DNA from: Streptomyces griseochromogenes | GTDB lineage: Bacteria; Actinomycetota; Actinomycetes; Streptomycetales; Streptomycetaceae | DNA length: 64,000 nucleotides | Direction of reading: 5' to 3' | Assembly: GCF_001542625.1 (NCBI RefSeq) | Contig: NZ_CP016279.1 | Coordinates: forward strand, 9,424,001 to 9,488,000 | Part shown: one piece after another, positions 43,999 through 53,148 of the stretch | How positions within the stretch are numbered: the first letter of the stretch is position 1 | Layout: each line of letters begins with the position of its first letter | The notes under the pieces: generated by a model | Told to the model about the DNA's origin: nothing | Database searches by the model: none | Seen by the model: the letters and a program-made list of their open reading frames with translations, nothing else | Program-made: the position numbers and the translations under genes

Positions 43999-44276
43999 GC
44001 GCACGGGCCGCAGGCCCACTGGCCGGGCTCGGCGGTGCCGTCGACGCGGCCGAGGGGCAGGCCGTCGCCCGGGCACGCGGGGCAAAGGGGGAGCGTTTCG
44101 CCGCGGGTTGAGGTCACCGCGCGACCCTATCGAGGCCCGGCGGTACGGCCCGGTGCCCGCTCACCCGTCCGGGCGAGGGCGGCCCAGGCTCCACACGATC
44201 GAGGGACAACCCCGCGACGTCCCTCGAACACAGCGTCAGCGGTGGCGGAGCGGCGGTGCCGGCGTGGCCGCGGCGG

Positions 44277-44867
44277 CTAGGAGGCCGGGACGGGCAGCGG
44301 CGGTAGCGGCAGGGACGGCAGCCCGGGCAGGTTGGGGGCGGGCAGACCGCCGGAGAGCAGCAGGGCGGCGAGGTAGTTGACGAGGCCGGTCAGCACGCCG
44401 TTCACCGCCGGGACGACCTGGCTCGCGTCACCGGAGGTGACGGCCTTCAGGAGGGCGTCCAGCGCCTTGATGAGCGCGGCGAGCGCGTCGCTCGTGAGGT
44501 CGGCCCGTACCTTGACGCCCGGCGTCTGGGTGGCCTCCGCCGTGGCGGGCGCGGCGCCGGACACCTTGGCGATGGCGTCCTTGGCGGCCTGGACGAGCTG
44601 GGCGGCCTGGTCGGCGGGGAGCTGGCCGTTGTCGGCCTTGAGCACCGCGTTGAGCAGGTTGGTGACCGGGGTGAGGACGGTGCCGAGGTTGCCGAGGCTC
44701 GTGACCTGTTTGAGAAGCGCGTCCGCGCCGGGGACGGGCGCGTGGGACGCCGCCTGGACGCGCTCCTGGCCGGAGTCGGCCGCGACGGCGGCCGGGCCGG
44801 TGACTCCGGCCAGGAGGCCGGCGCAAAGCGCGGTGGACGCGATGCGCCGGACGGACAAACCACCCAT
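44277..44867 (-). CDS. Secreted Ala/Leu-rich protein, 196 aa
   Basis: The start is the ATG at 44867 behind AAAGGAACC; a longer frame to 44948 lacks a site. The signal peptide ends PAAVAA. The mature part is helical (LLKQVTSLGNLGTVLTPVTN and two later ALLKAVTSG/LLNAVLKADNG blocks) and ends in a Pro/Leu-rich tail (LPGLPSLPLPPLPVPAS). There are no cysteines after the signal. I do not recognise the family. Confidence 0.75.
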   Translation of the reverse strand: MGGLSVRRIASTALCAGLLAGVTGPAAVAADSGQERVQAASHAPVPGADALLKQVTSLGNLGTVLTPVTNLLNAVLKADNGQLPADQAAQLVQAAKDAIAKVSGAAPATAEATQTPGVKVRADLTSDALAALIKALDALLKAVTSGDASQVVPAVNGVLTGLVNYLAALLLSGGLPAPNLPGLPSLPLPPLPVPAS

Positions 44868-45207
44868 GACGGGTTCCTTTCGATGGTGCGTCGGATCTTG
44901 TGCCCACCGTGAAATCGCCCACCACCGTCTGCAACCGGTCCGCCGCACAAGGTGCCCGACAGCCCGTCAGGATCGCCGGAACACCCCTGGTCAGACGAGC
45001 CGTCACGGCCATCCGGGGGGACCCGGTGATCCGCCCGCCCATTCGGGGCAACGCCGGCCGGCCGCCCCTCGGGCCGGCGGGACGGCGCCGTTCACGCCTT
45101 TGCCGGACCCATTGACCATTTCTTACGCGTGAGTAAGTTGACTCCGCGGCACTTCCACGTGGGTGCGTACACACAGCAGGTCAGCCGAGCCGCGACCGGG
45201 AGCCGTC
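44868..45207. other. Divergent promoter region, 340 bp
   Basis: It lies between the secreted-protein gene (minus) and the acyl ligase (plus). An inverted repeat, cttac-gcgtga-gtaag (45122-45137), about 70 bp before the ligase start, is a plausible operator. No gene is seen. Confidence 0.5.
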
Positions 45208-47130
45208 ATGGGCGTACGCAGGGATCTGAGACGGGCGCGGCGGCGCACCGACCTGGCGGCGCGTACGCGAATCGAGCGGATCAGGGACGACGACGGCACG
45301 GTGCGCGAGGTCCGCGTGGCTCCCCTGGCACCCCGGAGCACCCGCGGCAGCACTGCCGACATCCCGTTCACCAACGCCCGGGAGGCCCCCGGCGCCGTGG
45401 TCCTGCGCCGCAGGGAGAACGGCGCCTGGCGCCCGGTGACGGCCGCGGACTTCGCCCGCGAGGTCACCGCCGTCGCCAAGGGACTGATCGCCGCCGGCCT
45501 CGAACCAGGAGGCCGGGTCGCCCTGATGTCCCGCACCCGCTACGAGTGGACGGTCCTGGACTTCGCGATCTGGGCCGCCGGCGGCCAGAGTGTCCCGGTC
45601 TACGCCACCTCCTCCGCCGAGCAGGTGGAGTGGATCGTCCGCGACTCCGGCGCCCGTTTCGTCATGGTGGAGACCGACGAGAACGCCGGGACGGTCGCCA
45701 CCGGCACCGCCCGCCACCCCGAACCCCCGCGCGTGTGGCGGCTCGACGCCGGAGCGCTGCCCGAACTGGCCGCCCTCGGCCGGGACGTGCCCGACGAGGA
45801 GGTAACCAAGCGCCGTACGGCCCTCGCGCCCGATACGGTGGCCACCCTCTGCTACACCTCCGGCACCACCGGACGGCCCAAGGGCTGTGTGCTCACCCAC
45901 GCCAATCTCCACGCCGAGGCGGCCAACACGGTCGAGCTGCTCCACCCGATCTTCAAGGCGGCCACCGGCCAGGCGGCCGCCACCCTCCTCTTCCTGCCGC
46001 TCGCCCACATCCTGGGCCGCACGGTGCAGATCGCCTGTCTGCTGGCGCGGATCGAGCTGGGCCACTGCCCGAGCATCAGGCCGGACGAACTGCGCCCGAT
46101 GCTCAAGGAGTTCCGGCCCACCTTCCTGGCAGGCGTGCCGTACCTCTTCGAGAAGATCCACGACGCCGGGCGCGCCACCGCCGAGCGGATCGGCCGGGGC
46201 GCGTCCTTCGACCGCGCCGACCGTGTCGGGGTGCGCTTCGCGGAGGCGTACCTGGACAAGTTCCTCGGCACGGGCAAGGGCCCGGGTATCGGCCTGTACG
46301 CCGCCTGGGCGCTGTACGACCTGCTGGTCTACCGGCGCATCCGCAAGGAACTCGGCGGCCGGGTGCACTATGCCATCAGCGGCGGCTCGCCGCTCGACCG
46401 CGATCTCAGCCTCTTCTTCCAGGCGGCCGGCATCCTCGTCTTCGAGGGCTACGGCCTGACCGAGACCTCCGCCGCCGCCACCATCGTGCCGCCGCTGAAC
46501 CCGCGTCCCGGCACGGTCGGTCTCCCGGTCCCCGGCACCGCGGTACGCATCGCCGACGACGGGGAGGTGCTCATCGAGGGCGGGGTGGTCTTCGGATCGT
46601 ACTGGAACAACCCGGCGGCCACGGAGGCGGTGCTCACCGACGGCTGGTTCGCCACCGGCGACCTGGGCTCGCTGGACCAGGACGGCTGTCTCACCATCAC
46701 CGGCCGCAAGAAGGACATCCTCGTCACCTCGGGCGGCAAGAACGTCTCCCCGGCCGTCCTGGAGGACCGGCTGCGCAGCCGCCCGCTGATCGGCCAGTGC
46801 GTCGTGGTCGGCGACCGGCGCCCCTTCGTCGCCGCCCTCGTCACCCTCGACCCCGAGGCGGTCGCCCACCGACTGTCGGCCGGTGAACTGCCCCCGGACA
46901 CACCGATGTCGGAGGTCGTCCGGGACCCGCGGATCCGCGCCGAGGTGCAGCGGGCCGTGGACTACGCCAACGAGGCCGTCTCCCGCGCCGAGTCGATCCG
47001 CGCCTTCGCGCTGGTCGAGGGCGAGTTCAGCGAGGAGAACGGGCTGCTCACCCCGTCCCTGAAGGTCAAGCGGCACGCGGTGACGACCGCGTACGCGGAG
47101 CGGATCGCGGCGCTGTACGGCGACGGGTGA
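45208..47130 (+). CDS. AMP-dependent long-chain fatty acid-CoA ligase
   Basis: 640 residues from the ATG at 45208 behind GGGAGCC. The adenylation motifs are clear: YTSGTTGRPKG (P-loop, near 215), GYGLTE (near 413), WFATGDLG and the C-terminal KVKRHAV region with the catalytic Lys. The family activates fatty acids as acyl-AMP then acyl-CoA. It could feed membrane lipid metabolism or the condensation enzyme nearby, but they are not in an operon. Confidence 0.92.
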   Translation: MGVRRDLRRARRRTDLAARTRIERIRDDDGTVREVRVAPLAPRSTRGSTADIPFTNAREAPGAVVLRRRENGAWRPVTAADFAREVTAVAKGLIAAGLEPGGRVALMSRTRYEWTVLDFAIWAAGGQSVPVYATSSAEQVEWIVRDSGARFVMVETDENAGTVATGTARHPEPPRVWRLDAGALPELAALGRDVPDEEVTKRRTALAPDTVATLCYTSGTTGRPKGCVLTHANLHAEAANTVELLHPIFKAATGQAAATLLFLPLAHILGRTVQIACLLARIELGHCPSIRPDELRPMLKEFRPTFLAGVPYLFEKIHDAGRATAERIGRGASFDRADRVGVRFAEAYLDKFLGTGKGPGIGLYAAWALYDLLVYRRIRKELGGRVHYAISGGSPLDRDLSLFFQAAGILVFEGYGLTETSAAATIVPPLNPRPGTVGLPVPGTAVRIADDGEVLIEGGVVFGSYWNNPAATEAVLTDGWFATGDLGSLDQDGCLTITGRKKDILVTSGGKNVSPAVLEDRLRSRPLIGQCVVVGDRRPFVAALVTLDPEAVAHRLSAGELPPDTPMSEVVRDPRIRAEVQRAVDYANEAVSRAESIRAFALVEGEFSEENGLLTPSLKVKRHAVTTAYAERIAALYGDG

Positions 47131-47369
47131 CCCGTCGGGCAAGGGCGGGCGATCGGGTGAATTTCCGAGTATTTCATGCTTCCTGGTTACTTCGGACATC
47201 CACATCTCGTTCACAGTCTGCTGGTCGTGGCGCGTGTGAACGTGCGGCATCACGGTCCCCGCGACGACCCCGCGGAACCCGGTGATCGACGAGATGGCCC
47301 TGGAGCGGCTTCCCCTTCATCCGGCTCCGGGGCCGGCTTCCCGTCCCCCCTGAGAGAAAGACAACGAGA

Positions 47370-47987
47370 GTGCGACAGACCCTGAGCAAGGGATTGATCG
47401 TGGCCGCAGCCGCGACAACCGCCCTGTCCCTGTCCGGCACATGGGCGTCCGCGGACTCCGGTTCGCTCGCGACGGCGGACTCACCTGCCCTGACGGCGGG
47501 CGACATGGGCCCGTGGGACACCATGGACGAGCCGGACGCCTTTCAGCCCGGGCTCGGAGAGGGCGGCGCCTCGGCCTCCAGCTCCGCGCTCGCACAAGGT
47601 GTCGCGAAGAAGGCGCACCGGGCGGCGCCGAACACCGACACCCCGGCCACCCCCACGCCCACCCCCACGCAGAAGCCGCCCCAGTCCTCCTGCCCGTGCT
47701 ACGGCGAGGACGAGCCGCCCACCCCCACTCCCACCCCCAGCAAGCCGCCGACCTGGTCGAATCCTCCGAAGGTGACCCCGCCGGCCTCTTCGACGCCGAC
47801 GCCCGTCACGCCGAAGGCACCGCCCGCGAAGACACCGCCCGAGAAGCCGGCCCCCATGGTGTCCACGCCTCCGGAGATGGCCCACACCGGCGCCGCGGAC
47901 ATCCTCGGCGCCACGGCCGCGAGCGGAGTGCTGCTGACCGCCGGAACCCTGCTGTTCCGGCGGGGCCGGGCCGCCTCCCGCCGGTAG
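47370..47987 (+). CDS. Pro/Thr-rich surface protein with C-terminal anchor, 205 aa
   Basis: GTG start; the ribosome site is weak (AACGAGA). A signal peptide (ends WASA) is followed by an acidic region, then TPTPTPTQKPP, an SSCPCYGEDEPP segment, more PTPTPTP repeats, and a C-terminal MAHTG-like sortase motif with hydrophobic helix (LGATAASGVLLTAGTLLF) and RRGRAASRR tail. It probably spans and binds the cell wall. The CPC motif recurs at the end of the downstream glycosidase. Confidence 0.75.
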   Translation: MRQTLSKGLIVAAAATTALSLSGTWASADSGSLATADSPALTAGDMGPWDTMDEPDAFQPGLGEGGASASSSALAQGVAKKAHRAAPNTDTPATPTPTPTQKPPQSSCPCYGEDEPPTPTPTPSKPPTWSNPPKVTPPASSTPTPVTPKAPPAKTPPEKPAPMVSTPPEMAHTGAADILGATAASGVLLTAGTLLFRRGRAASRR

Positions 47988-48101
47988 CGCATGGGGTGCC
48001 GGACGCCTCGCGCCCGGCACCCGTCGGCTTCTTTTCCGATCATCCTTGCGGACGATCGGCGTCGAGCCGCCCGACTCGTTTGGTGCAATGAGCGTATATA
48101 T

Positions 48102-48129
48102 GGCTATGCCTGAGCCGTAAGGCATAGCC
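48102..48129. promoter_or_regulatory. Inverted repeat upstream of glycosidase
   Basis: ggctatgcc-tgagccgtaa-ggcatagcc (9 bp arms, perfect) sits between a TATATA box (48095-48100) and the AAAGGAG ribosome site of the 48147 gene. It could be an operator or leader hairpin. Confidence 0.55.
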
Positions 48130-48146
48130 GCGCCAAAGGAGTCGGA

Positions 48147-49382
48147 ATGTCGACTGGGTGTCGTCGGTCCGCCCTCGGACGACTGGCGTTCGCCGCCGCC
48201 GGGGTGGTGGTGTCGGCGGCCGTCGTCGTAAGCCCGGTCCTGAAGGCCGACGCCACAGGGAACCGGGGCGCACAGCGCTGCCCGGGGCCGGCCGGCCCCG
48301 GCCCTTCGGCATGCCCGGGCAACGGGGCGCCCCCCTCCCCCGGAACGACGGCGAACTCGCCCGCGCTCGGGGCGTACCTCAACTACGGGCCCCTCGGGGT
48401 GGAGCTCATGAAGGGGCTCAGCAACTGGCTCGACGGCTCCGAGGTACGCGTGGGGCGTACGTATCTGCCGGGTGACCGGTGGAGCAACATCGAGGGGGCG
48501 CCGGGCTTCCTCGACAGCTGGGCCGGCTGGCGGCGGGCCAAGGCCGACCGGCTCCTCGTGCTCAACGTGCCGATGATGGAGCGCAACGAGGGACGCCTGC
48601 CCGACGCGGAGGTCCGCCGGCTGCTGCGCCGCGCCGCGGCCGGCGAGTTCGACGAGCACTTCCGGGCCCTGGCCCAGCGGCTCGTCGAACTGGGGGTGCC
48701 GGACACGGTCCTCGTGCTCGGCTGGGAGATGAACGGCATCACGTACACCCACCGCTGCGGCCCCGATCCACAGGACTGGCAGACGTACTGGCGGCGCATC
48801 GTCAGCGTCATGCGCGCGGTGCCGGGACAGGAGTTCAGGTTCGACTTCGCCCCGAACCGGGGCGCGGACGCGGTCTCATGGCCGCGGTGCTACCCCGGTG
48901 ACGACGTCGTCGACATCATCGGCATGGACTCCTACGACCAGCCGCGCGGGATCACCTTCGACAGGCAGGTGTCCGAGCCCTACGGCCTGCAATACCACGT
49001 CGACTTCGCGAAGGCCCACCGCAAGCCGATCTCGTATCCCGAATGGGGGCTGTACCGCAACGGCGACAGCGTTCCGTACATGCTGCGGATGCTCGCGTGG
49101 ATGGACGAACACAAGCCGTTGTACGAGTCGGTCACCGACTACTGCCCGCACGGCGTGTGGCTGTGCTCCACCAATCCGCGGGCGTCCGCCCTCTTCCGCG
49201 CGGCGCTGTCCGGTCGGCGTGGGCCGGACCCGGCATCGGTTCCGCCGGGCTCCGCCCCGCCCGCGCCCACGGCTCCCCCCACGCCGCGTCCGACACCGAA
49301 TCCGGCGCCGACACCGACGCCGCGTCCGACGCCCGCCCCGTCGTCCCACTGCCCGTGCAATCGGCCCGAACTCCCCCGCTAG
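48147..49382 (+). CDS. Secreted glycoside hydrolase, GH26-like
   Basis: 411 residues, ATG behind AAAGGAG. Signal region 1-36. The catalytic domain (about 75-350) shows LGWEMNG with E194 as probable acid/base and YPEWGL with E299 as nucleophile, plus WQTYWRRIVSVMR and IGMDSYD, typical of GH26-type (beta-mannanase/exopolysaccharide) enzymes. The tail is Pro/Thr-rich (TPRPTPNPAPTPTPRPTP) and ends SSHCPCNRPELPR. It stands 4 bases overlapping and convergent with the exopolysaccharide operon, so it may trim that polymer. Confidence 0.82.
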   Translation: MSTGCRRSALGRLAFAAAGVVVSAAVVVSPVLKADATGNRGAQRCPGPAGPGPSACPGNGAPPSPGTTANSPALGAYLNYGPLGVELMKGLSNWLDGSEVRVGRTYLPGDRWSNIEGAPGFLDSWAGWRRAKADRLLVLNVPMMERNEGRLPDAEVRRLLRRAAAGEFDEHFRALAQRLVELGVPDTVLVLGWEMNGITYTHRCGPDPQDWQTYWRRIVSVMRAVPGQEFRFDFAPNRGADAVSWPRCYPGDDVVDIIGMDSYDQPRGITFDRQVSEPYGLQYHVDFAKAHRKPISYPEWGLYRNGDSVPYMLRMLAWMDEHKPLYESVTDYCPHGVWLCSTNPRASALFRAALSGRRGPDPASVPPGSAPPAPTAPPTPRPTPNPAPTPTPRPTPAPSSHCPCNRPELPR

Positions 49383-50557
49383 ACGGAGCACCCGGCCGGC
49401 GGGGCGCTCACTCCCGGCCCGGGCGGCGGCAGCGCCGGGCGGACTGGCGGGGATCCGGCGGTGGCGTCGCGGCGCAGGACCTTCTTGGCCCAGCCGCGCG
49501 CCGCGGCCTCGCCGGCGGCGGCCGCGAGCAGCGGCGCGGTGCGGCGACGGGCCAGCAGGAAGCGCTGGTTGACGACCGTCCGCGGATCCCAGCGGTACTT
49601 GTACGGCTCCTTGCCGCGCAACAGGCTCAGGACGTCGCTCGCGCCCTCGGCCACGAGATGCTCGGTGGAGGCGCGCAGCAGCATCGTCGCCACGTCCGCC
49701 CTGCGCTCGCGCAGCCGCGGGTCGACGCCGTACAGATAGATGCCCGCCAAGTTCCGTGACACCAGCGTCAGTTCGACCCCGACGACCGCTCCGTCGAGCG
49801 TGAACTCCCGTACGACCGCCTCGCCGGAGCGGACCATCGGGCCCGCCGAACGGACCAGGTGCTCCAGGAAGCGCGGCCGCAGGTGCTCCGGCGACACCTT
49901 CCGGCCCTCCCACTGCAGCCGGTGCAGCTCCAGCAGACGGCGCAGCGCGTCCTCGGTCTCGTCGTGACCGACGAGGCGCCATTCGACGCCGAGCCGGGTC
50001 AGCTTGTTCACCTTGTTGCGGATCCGCTGGGCGCGCGCCGACGGCAGCCGGCGGATCAGCTGGTCCATGGGTAGGGCGGGCAGCTCCAGGCACGCGGAGT
50101 CGGACACCCGGTGCCGCGGACCGCGCCAGCAGAGGTAGACCCGCTCCACCGCGCCGCCCGGCCGCACCTCACGGAAGTCGATCAGAGCGGTGCCGGCCAG
50201 TTCGGCCAGGGCGTCCGCGAGCGCCAGGGCGCCCTGGGCGGCCGCCGTCTCGTCGAGGAGCACATCGCAGAAGTCGGAGATGGCGCCGCCGATCGGCACC
50301 AGCGCGGGCCACGGGCGGCGCACCCGCATCAGCGGTGCGACGGCCACCAGTTCACCGTGCCGCCGTACCAGGACGAGCCGGAGCCCGCCCTCCGTCCCGT
50401 ACGACAGCCACCACGAATGCAGCCAGGCGTGGCTCTGGAACGGTGTCACCGACCGGCAGGCTCCGTACAGGCGCCCCCACTCCCCGGCCAGCTCGGCGAA
50501 CGCGCGCTCGTCGGTGCACACCTCCACCGACAGCGCGCGAACGGACGCGGCCGTCAC
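49379..50557 (-). CDS. GNAT-like (CelD/BcsL type) acetyltransferase
   Basis: 392 residues from the GTG at 50557, overlapping the previous stop (gtga) and behind AGGGGG. Two GNAT-like halves can be seen, with FQSHAWLHSWWLSYG at the N terminus and ADVATMLLRASTEHLVAEGA plus LSLLRGKEPYKYRWD at the C terminus, as in CelD-type enzymes of cellulose and exopolysaccharide clusters. It is the last gene of the operon. Likely role: acylating the polysaccharide or a precursor. Confidence 0.82.
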   Translation of the reverse strand: MTAASVRALSVEVCTDERAFAELAGEWGRLYGACRSVTPFQSHAWLHSWWLSYGTEGGLRLVLVRRHGELVAVAPLMRVRRPWPALVPIGGAISDFCDVLLDETAAAQGALALADALAELAGTALIDFREVRPGGAVERVYLCWRGPRHRVSDSACLELPALPMDQLIRRLPSARAQRIRNKVNKLTRLGVEWRLVGHDETEDALRRLLELHRLQWEGRKVSPEHLRPRFLEHLVRSAGPMVRSGEAVVREFTLDGAVVGVELTLVSRNLAGIYLYGVDPRLRERRADVATMLLRASTEHLVAEGASDVLSLLRGKEPYKYRWDPRTVVNQRFLLARRRTAPLLAAAAGEAAARGWAKKVLRRDATAGSPPVRPALPPPGPGVSAPPAGCSV

Positions 50558-51222
50558 CGCACCCCCTGGGCCTCGGCGGCGGGAGCCGGGCCGGGCAGCT
50601 GCGCCCGCCCCGGGTCGCCGTCCTCCGTCGCCCGCCGGGGCCGGACCAGCAGCGCGAGACCGCCCAGCAGCCCTCCGGCGCTCGCCCCCACGAGCGTGGT
50701 CAGCGCCGGGGACGCGGACGACGGCTCGGTGGGGGTGAGCGCGGCGGACAGGCGCACCAGCGTGATACCGGTGGCCTTCTTGGTCTTCTTGGCCTGCGCG
50801 GTCACCGCGCCGGACACCGCGTTGGCGATGTCGGCGGCCCGGGCGGGGCGTTCGGAGGTCGCCGTGATCGCGATCATCGGCGCGTCGGGCGAGGTCGCGG
50901 CCCGCACGCTCCTGCGCAGCAGCTGGACCGGTACACCCGCCCGCACCTGGGCCTGCCCCAGCACGGCGAGCTGGTTCACGACACGGCCGTACGCCTGCGC
51001 GAAGCCCAGGGCCGCCGCGGGGTCGGTCTTCGATTTCTCGGCCGGTACGGCGATGACGTAGCTGGAGGCCGTGTACTGCGGTGGCCTCATCTCTCCGTAT
51101 GTGCCTCCGGCCGCGGCGCCGAGCAGCACGCCGACCGGGATCAGCCATCGCACGAGCAGCCGTGCAGCGGTCGCGAGCAGGCGCCGGGTCAGCCGCACGG
51201 GCTGGGTGGGGGTGTCGGTCAT
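50554..51222 (-). CDS. Wzz-like chain-length/polysaccharide co-polymerase
   Basis: 222 residues. One N-terminal membrane helix (WLIPVGVLLGAAAGGTYG), a PPQYTASSYVIAV segment typical of Wzz proteins, an extracytoplasmic helical region, and a second helix near the C terminus (TLVGASAGGLLGGLALLV). No kinase domain is attached. It controls chain length or polymer export in the operon. Confidence 0.82.
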   Translation of the reverse strand: MTDTPTQPVRLTRRLLATAARLLVRWLIPVGVLLGAAAGGTYGEMRPPQYTASSYVIAVPAEKSKTDPAAALGFAQAYGRVVNQLAVLGQAQVRAGVPVQLLRRSVRAATSPDAPMIAITATSERPARAADIANAVSGAVTAQAKKTKKATGITLVRLSAALTPTEPSSASPALTTLVGASAGGLLGGLALLVRPRRATEDGDPGRAQLPGPAPAAEAQGVR

Positions 51223-51229
51223 CAGGGAC

Positions 51230-52360
51230 TCATTTCCAGGTCGTGCCGGACAGGACGGCCGTGTACACGTCCATCAGCTGCCGGGAGGTGCGCTCGATGC
51301 CGTAGTGCCGTACGACGTCCGGGACGGCGCGTTCGCCGGGTCCCGCCGCACGCAGCCGCAGCAGTTCCCGCGCGAACTCCTCGGCACCTCCCGTCAGACG
51401 CCGGGCGCCCGGAGCCGTGTGCGGGGGCAGGTCCTCGAGGGCGGGGGCGGTCGTGTACAGCACGGGGAGCCCGGCCGCGAGCGCCTCCAGCACGGCCAGG
51501 CCGAACGTCTCGTCCGTGCCGGGCGCGGCGAGCACGTCCATCGCGGACAGCAGGGTGGCCATGTCGGGCGCGTCGCCGCGCGGATCCGGCAGGTAGGGGA
51601 GGTCGCCCGCCAGGACCACCCGGTCCGCGATCCCCAGCTCCCGCACGGTGCGCCGCAGTGCCTCCTCCTCGGGCCCGGAACCGGCCAGCAGCAGCCGTGT
51701 GTCGCCGGGCATCCGGGCCACCGCGCGCACGACCACGTCGAAGCGCTTGGCCGGGACGAGACGGCCGATGCCGCCCACGACGTACGCGTCCTCGGGCAGT
51801 CCGTAGAAGGCCCGGGCCTCCTTGCGGCTCACCTCGTCGAACCGGAAGCGGTCGGCGTCCAGGCCGTTCGGTACGACGTGGATACGTCCGTCGGGCACGC
51901 CCCAGCGGCGCAGCAGAGCGGCGACGGTCGGGGAGACGGCGACCGTGACCCGGCCGAGGCGTTCGGTGGCCAGGTACAGGGCCCGGATGCCCGCGTTGAG
52001 GGTCCTGCCCTCCAGCCGCGTCGCGCACAGCGAGTGCTCGGTGGCCACCACGGCCCGGACACCGGCGAGACGCGCGGCGATCCGGCCGTACACGCAGGCC
52101 CGGTACAGATGGGTGTGCACCAGGTCGTAGCGGCCGGCGCGGATCTGCCCGGTCAGGCGGAACAGGGCGGCGACGTCCCGGTTGCCGCGCATGGGGACGT
52201 GGGTGACACGGACGCCGTCGGCCGCCAGGCCCTCGGCGACCTGGCCGGGATCGGTCAGGGTGATCACGTCGCACTGCGCGGGCAGATGGCGTACCAGCAG
52301 GCGCAGTTGCTGCTCGGCTCCTCCCACGCCGAGACCGGTGATGATGTGCAGCACTCTCAT
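51230..52360 (-). CDS. Glycosyltransferase family 4
   Basis: 376 residues from the ATG at 52360 behind GGAGGCATC. The N-terminal GLGVGGAEQQLRLL and the C-terminal nucleotide-sugar site (SAMDVLAAPGTDETFGLAVL with LEALAAGLPVL) are GT-B family 4 hallmarks. It adds one sugar to the lipid-linked repeat unit on the cytoplasmic side. It overlaps the upstream deacetylase by 4 bases (ATGA). Confidence 0.9.
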   Translation of the reverse strand: MRVLHIITGLGVGGAEQQLRLLVRHLPAQCDVITLTDPGQVAEGLAADGVRVTHVPMRGNRDVAALFRLTGQIRAGRYDLVHTHLYRACVYGRIAARLAGVRAVVATEHSLCATRLEGRTLNAGIRALYLATERLGRVTVAVSPTVAALLRRWGVPDGRIHVVPNGLDADRFRFDEVSRKEARAFYGLPEDAYVVGGIGRLVPAKRFDVVVRAVARMPGDTRLLLAGSGPEEEALRRTVRELGIADRVVLAGDLPYLPDPRGDAPDMATLLSAMDVLAAPGTDETFGLAVLEALAAGLPVLYTTAPALEDLPPHTAPGARRLTGGAEEFARELLRLRAAGPGERAVPDVVRHYGIERTSRQLMDVYTAVLSGTTWK

Positions 52361-53148
52361 GATGCCTCCACGGTGCGTCCCCAGAAATGAGCCAGCCGCC
52401 GCTTCATCTCCAGGCGCGGCGCGGTGTCGGCCTGCCCGATGTGGATGCGGGGCAGCGCCAGATCGCCGGTGTTCCCGGTGCCGGGTGCGATGGCGCAGGC
52501 GTAGCGGTATCCGGCGGCGCGCACGGCGGTTCTGACCCGCGCGTCGAGCGTGCCGTACGGGTAGCAGAAGCCCTGGATCTCCTGGCCGGTGATCTCGGCC
52601 AGCAGGGCGTGGCTGCCGTGGACCTCGGCGTGCAGCACGTCGTCCGGGACCCGGCTGAGGTCCAGGTGCGTCAGGCTGTGCGAGCCGACCTCGACGCCGG
52701 CGGCCGCGAGCCGGCGGATGTCGTCGACGCCGAGCAGCCGCTTGCGCGGGCCGGACACCTCCCAGTCGTTCTCCCCGCCGAGCCGCCCGACCACCGGGAA
52801 CACGGTGGCACCGCATCGATGGCGGCGCAGCACCGGCAGCGCGCTGGTGAGGAAGTCGGCGTACCCGTCGTCGAAGGTGAGCCCGACCAGCCCGCGCTCC
52901 TCCCCCCGGGCCCGGGCGGCGAGCAGTTCGCGCACACTGACCCCGCGCAGGCCACGGCCCCGCAGCCAGGCGAGCTGACGGTCGAGGCGGGCGGCGGAGA
53001 TGGTGATGTTGAACGGATCCTCCGCGCAGTCCGAGACGGAGTGGTACATGGCCACCCAGGCGGCGGGGCCCCGCCGGGGTCTTTCCCGTACGACCGGTTC
53101 GCGGTCCCGGACGGCCGCAGCGGGAGGTTCGGAGGTGTCAACGGCCAT
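52357..53148 (-). CDS. Polysaccharide deacetylase (CE4)
   Basis: 263 residues from the ATG at 53148. The NodB motifs are TFDDGY (91-96, catalytic Asp and metal Asp), SHSLTHLD (156-163, metal histidines) and FCYPYG. There is no signal peptide, so it may act on a lipid-linked intermediate in the cytoplasm or be exported by other means. The start overlaps the flippase gene by 11 bases. Confidence 0.88.
   Translation of the reverse strand: MAVDTSEPPAAAVRDREPVVRERPRRGPAAWVAMYHSVSDCAEDPFNITISAARLDRQLAWLRGRGLRGVSVRELLAARARGEERGLVGLTFDDGYADFLTSALPVLRRHRCGATVFPVVGRLGGENDWEVSGPRKRLLGVDDIRRLAAAGVEVGSHSLTHLDLSRVPDDVLHAEVHGSHALLAEITGQEIQGFCYPYGTLDARVRTAVRAAGYRYACAIAPGTGNTGDLALPRIHIGQADTAPRLEMKRRLAHFWGRTVEAS

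Noticed and set aside
45122..45137. FadR/TetR operator call for the acyl ligase
   Set aside because: The 5 bp arms are too short to name a regulator; only listed as a plausible operator.
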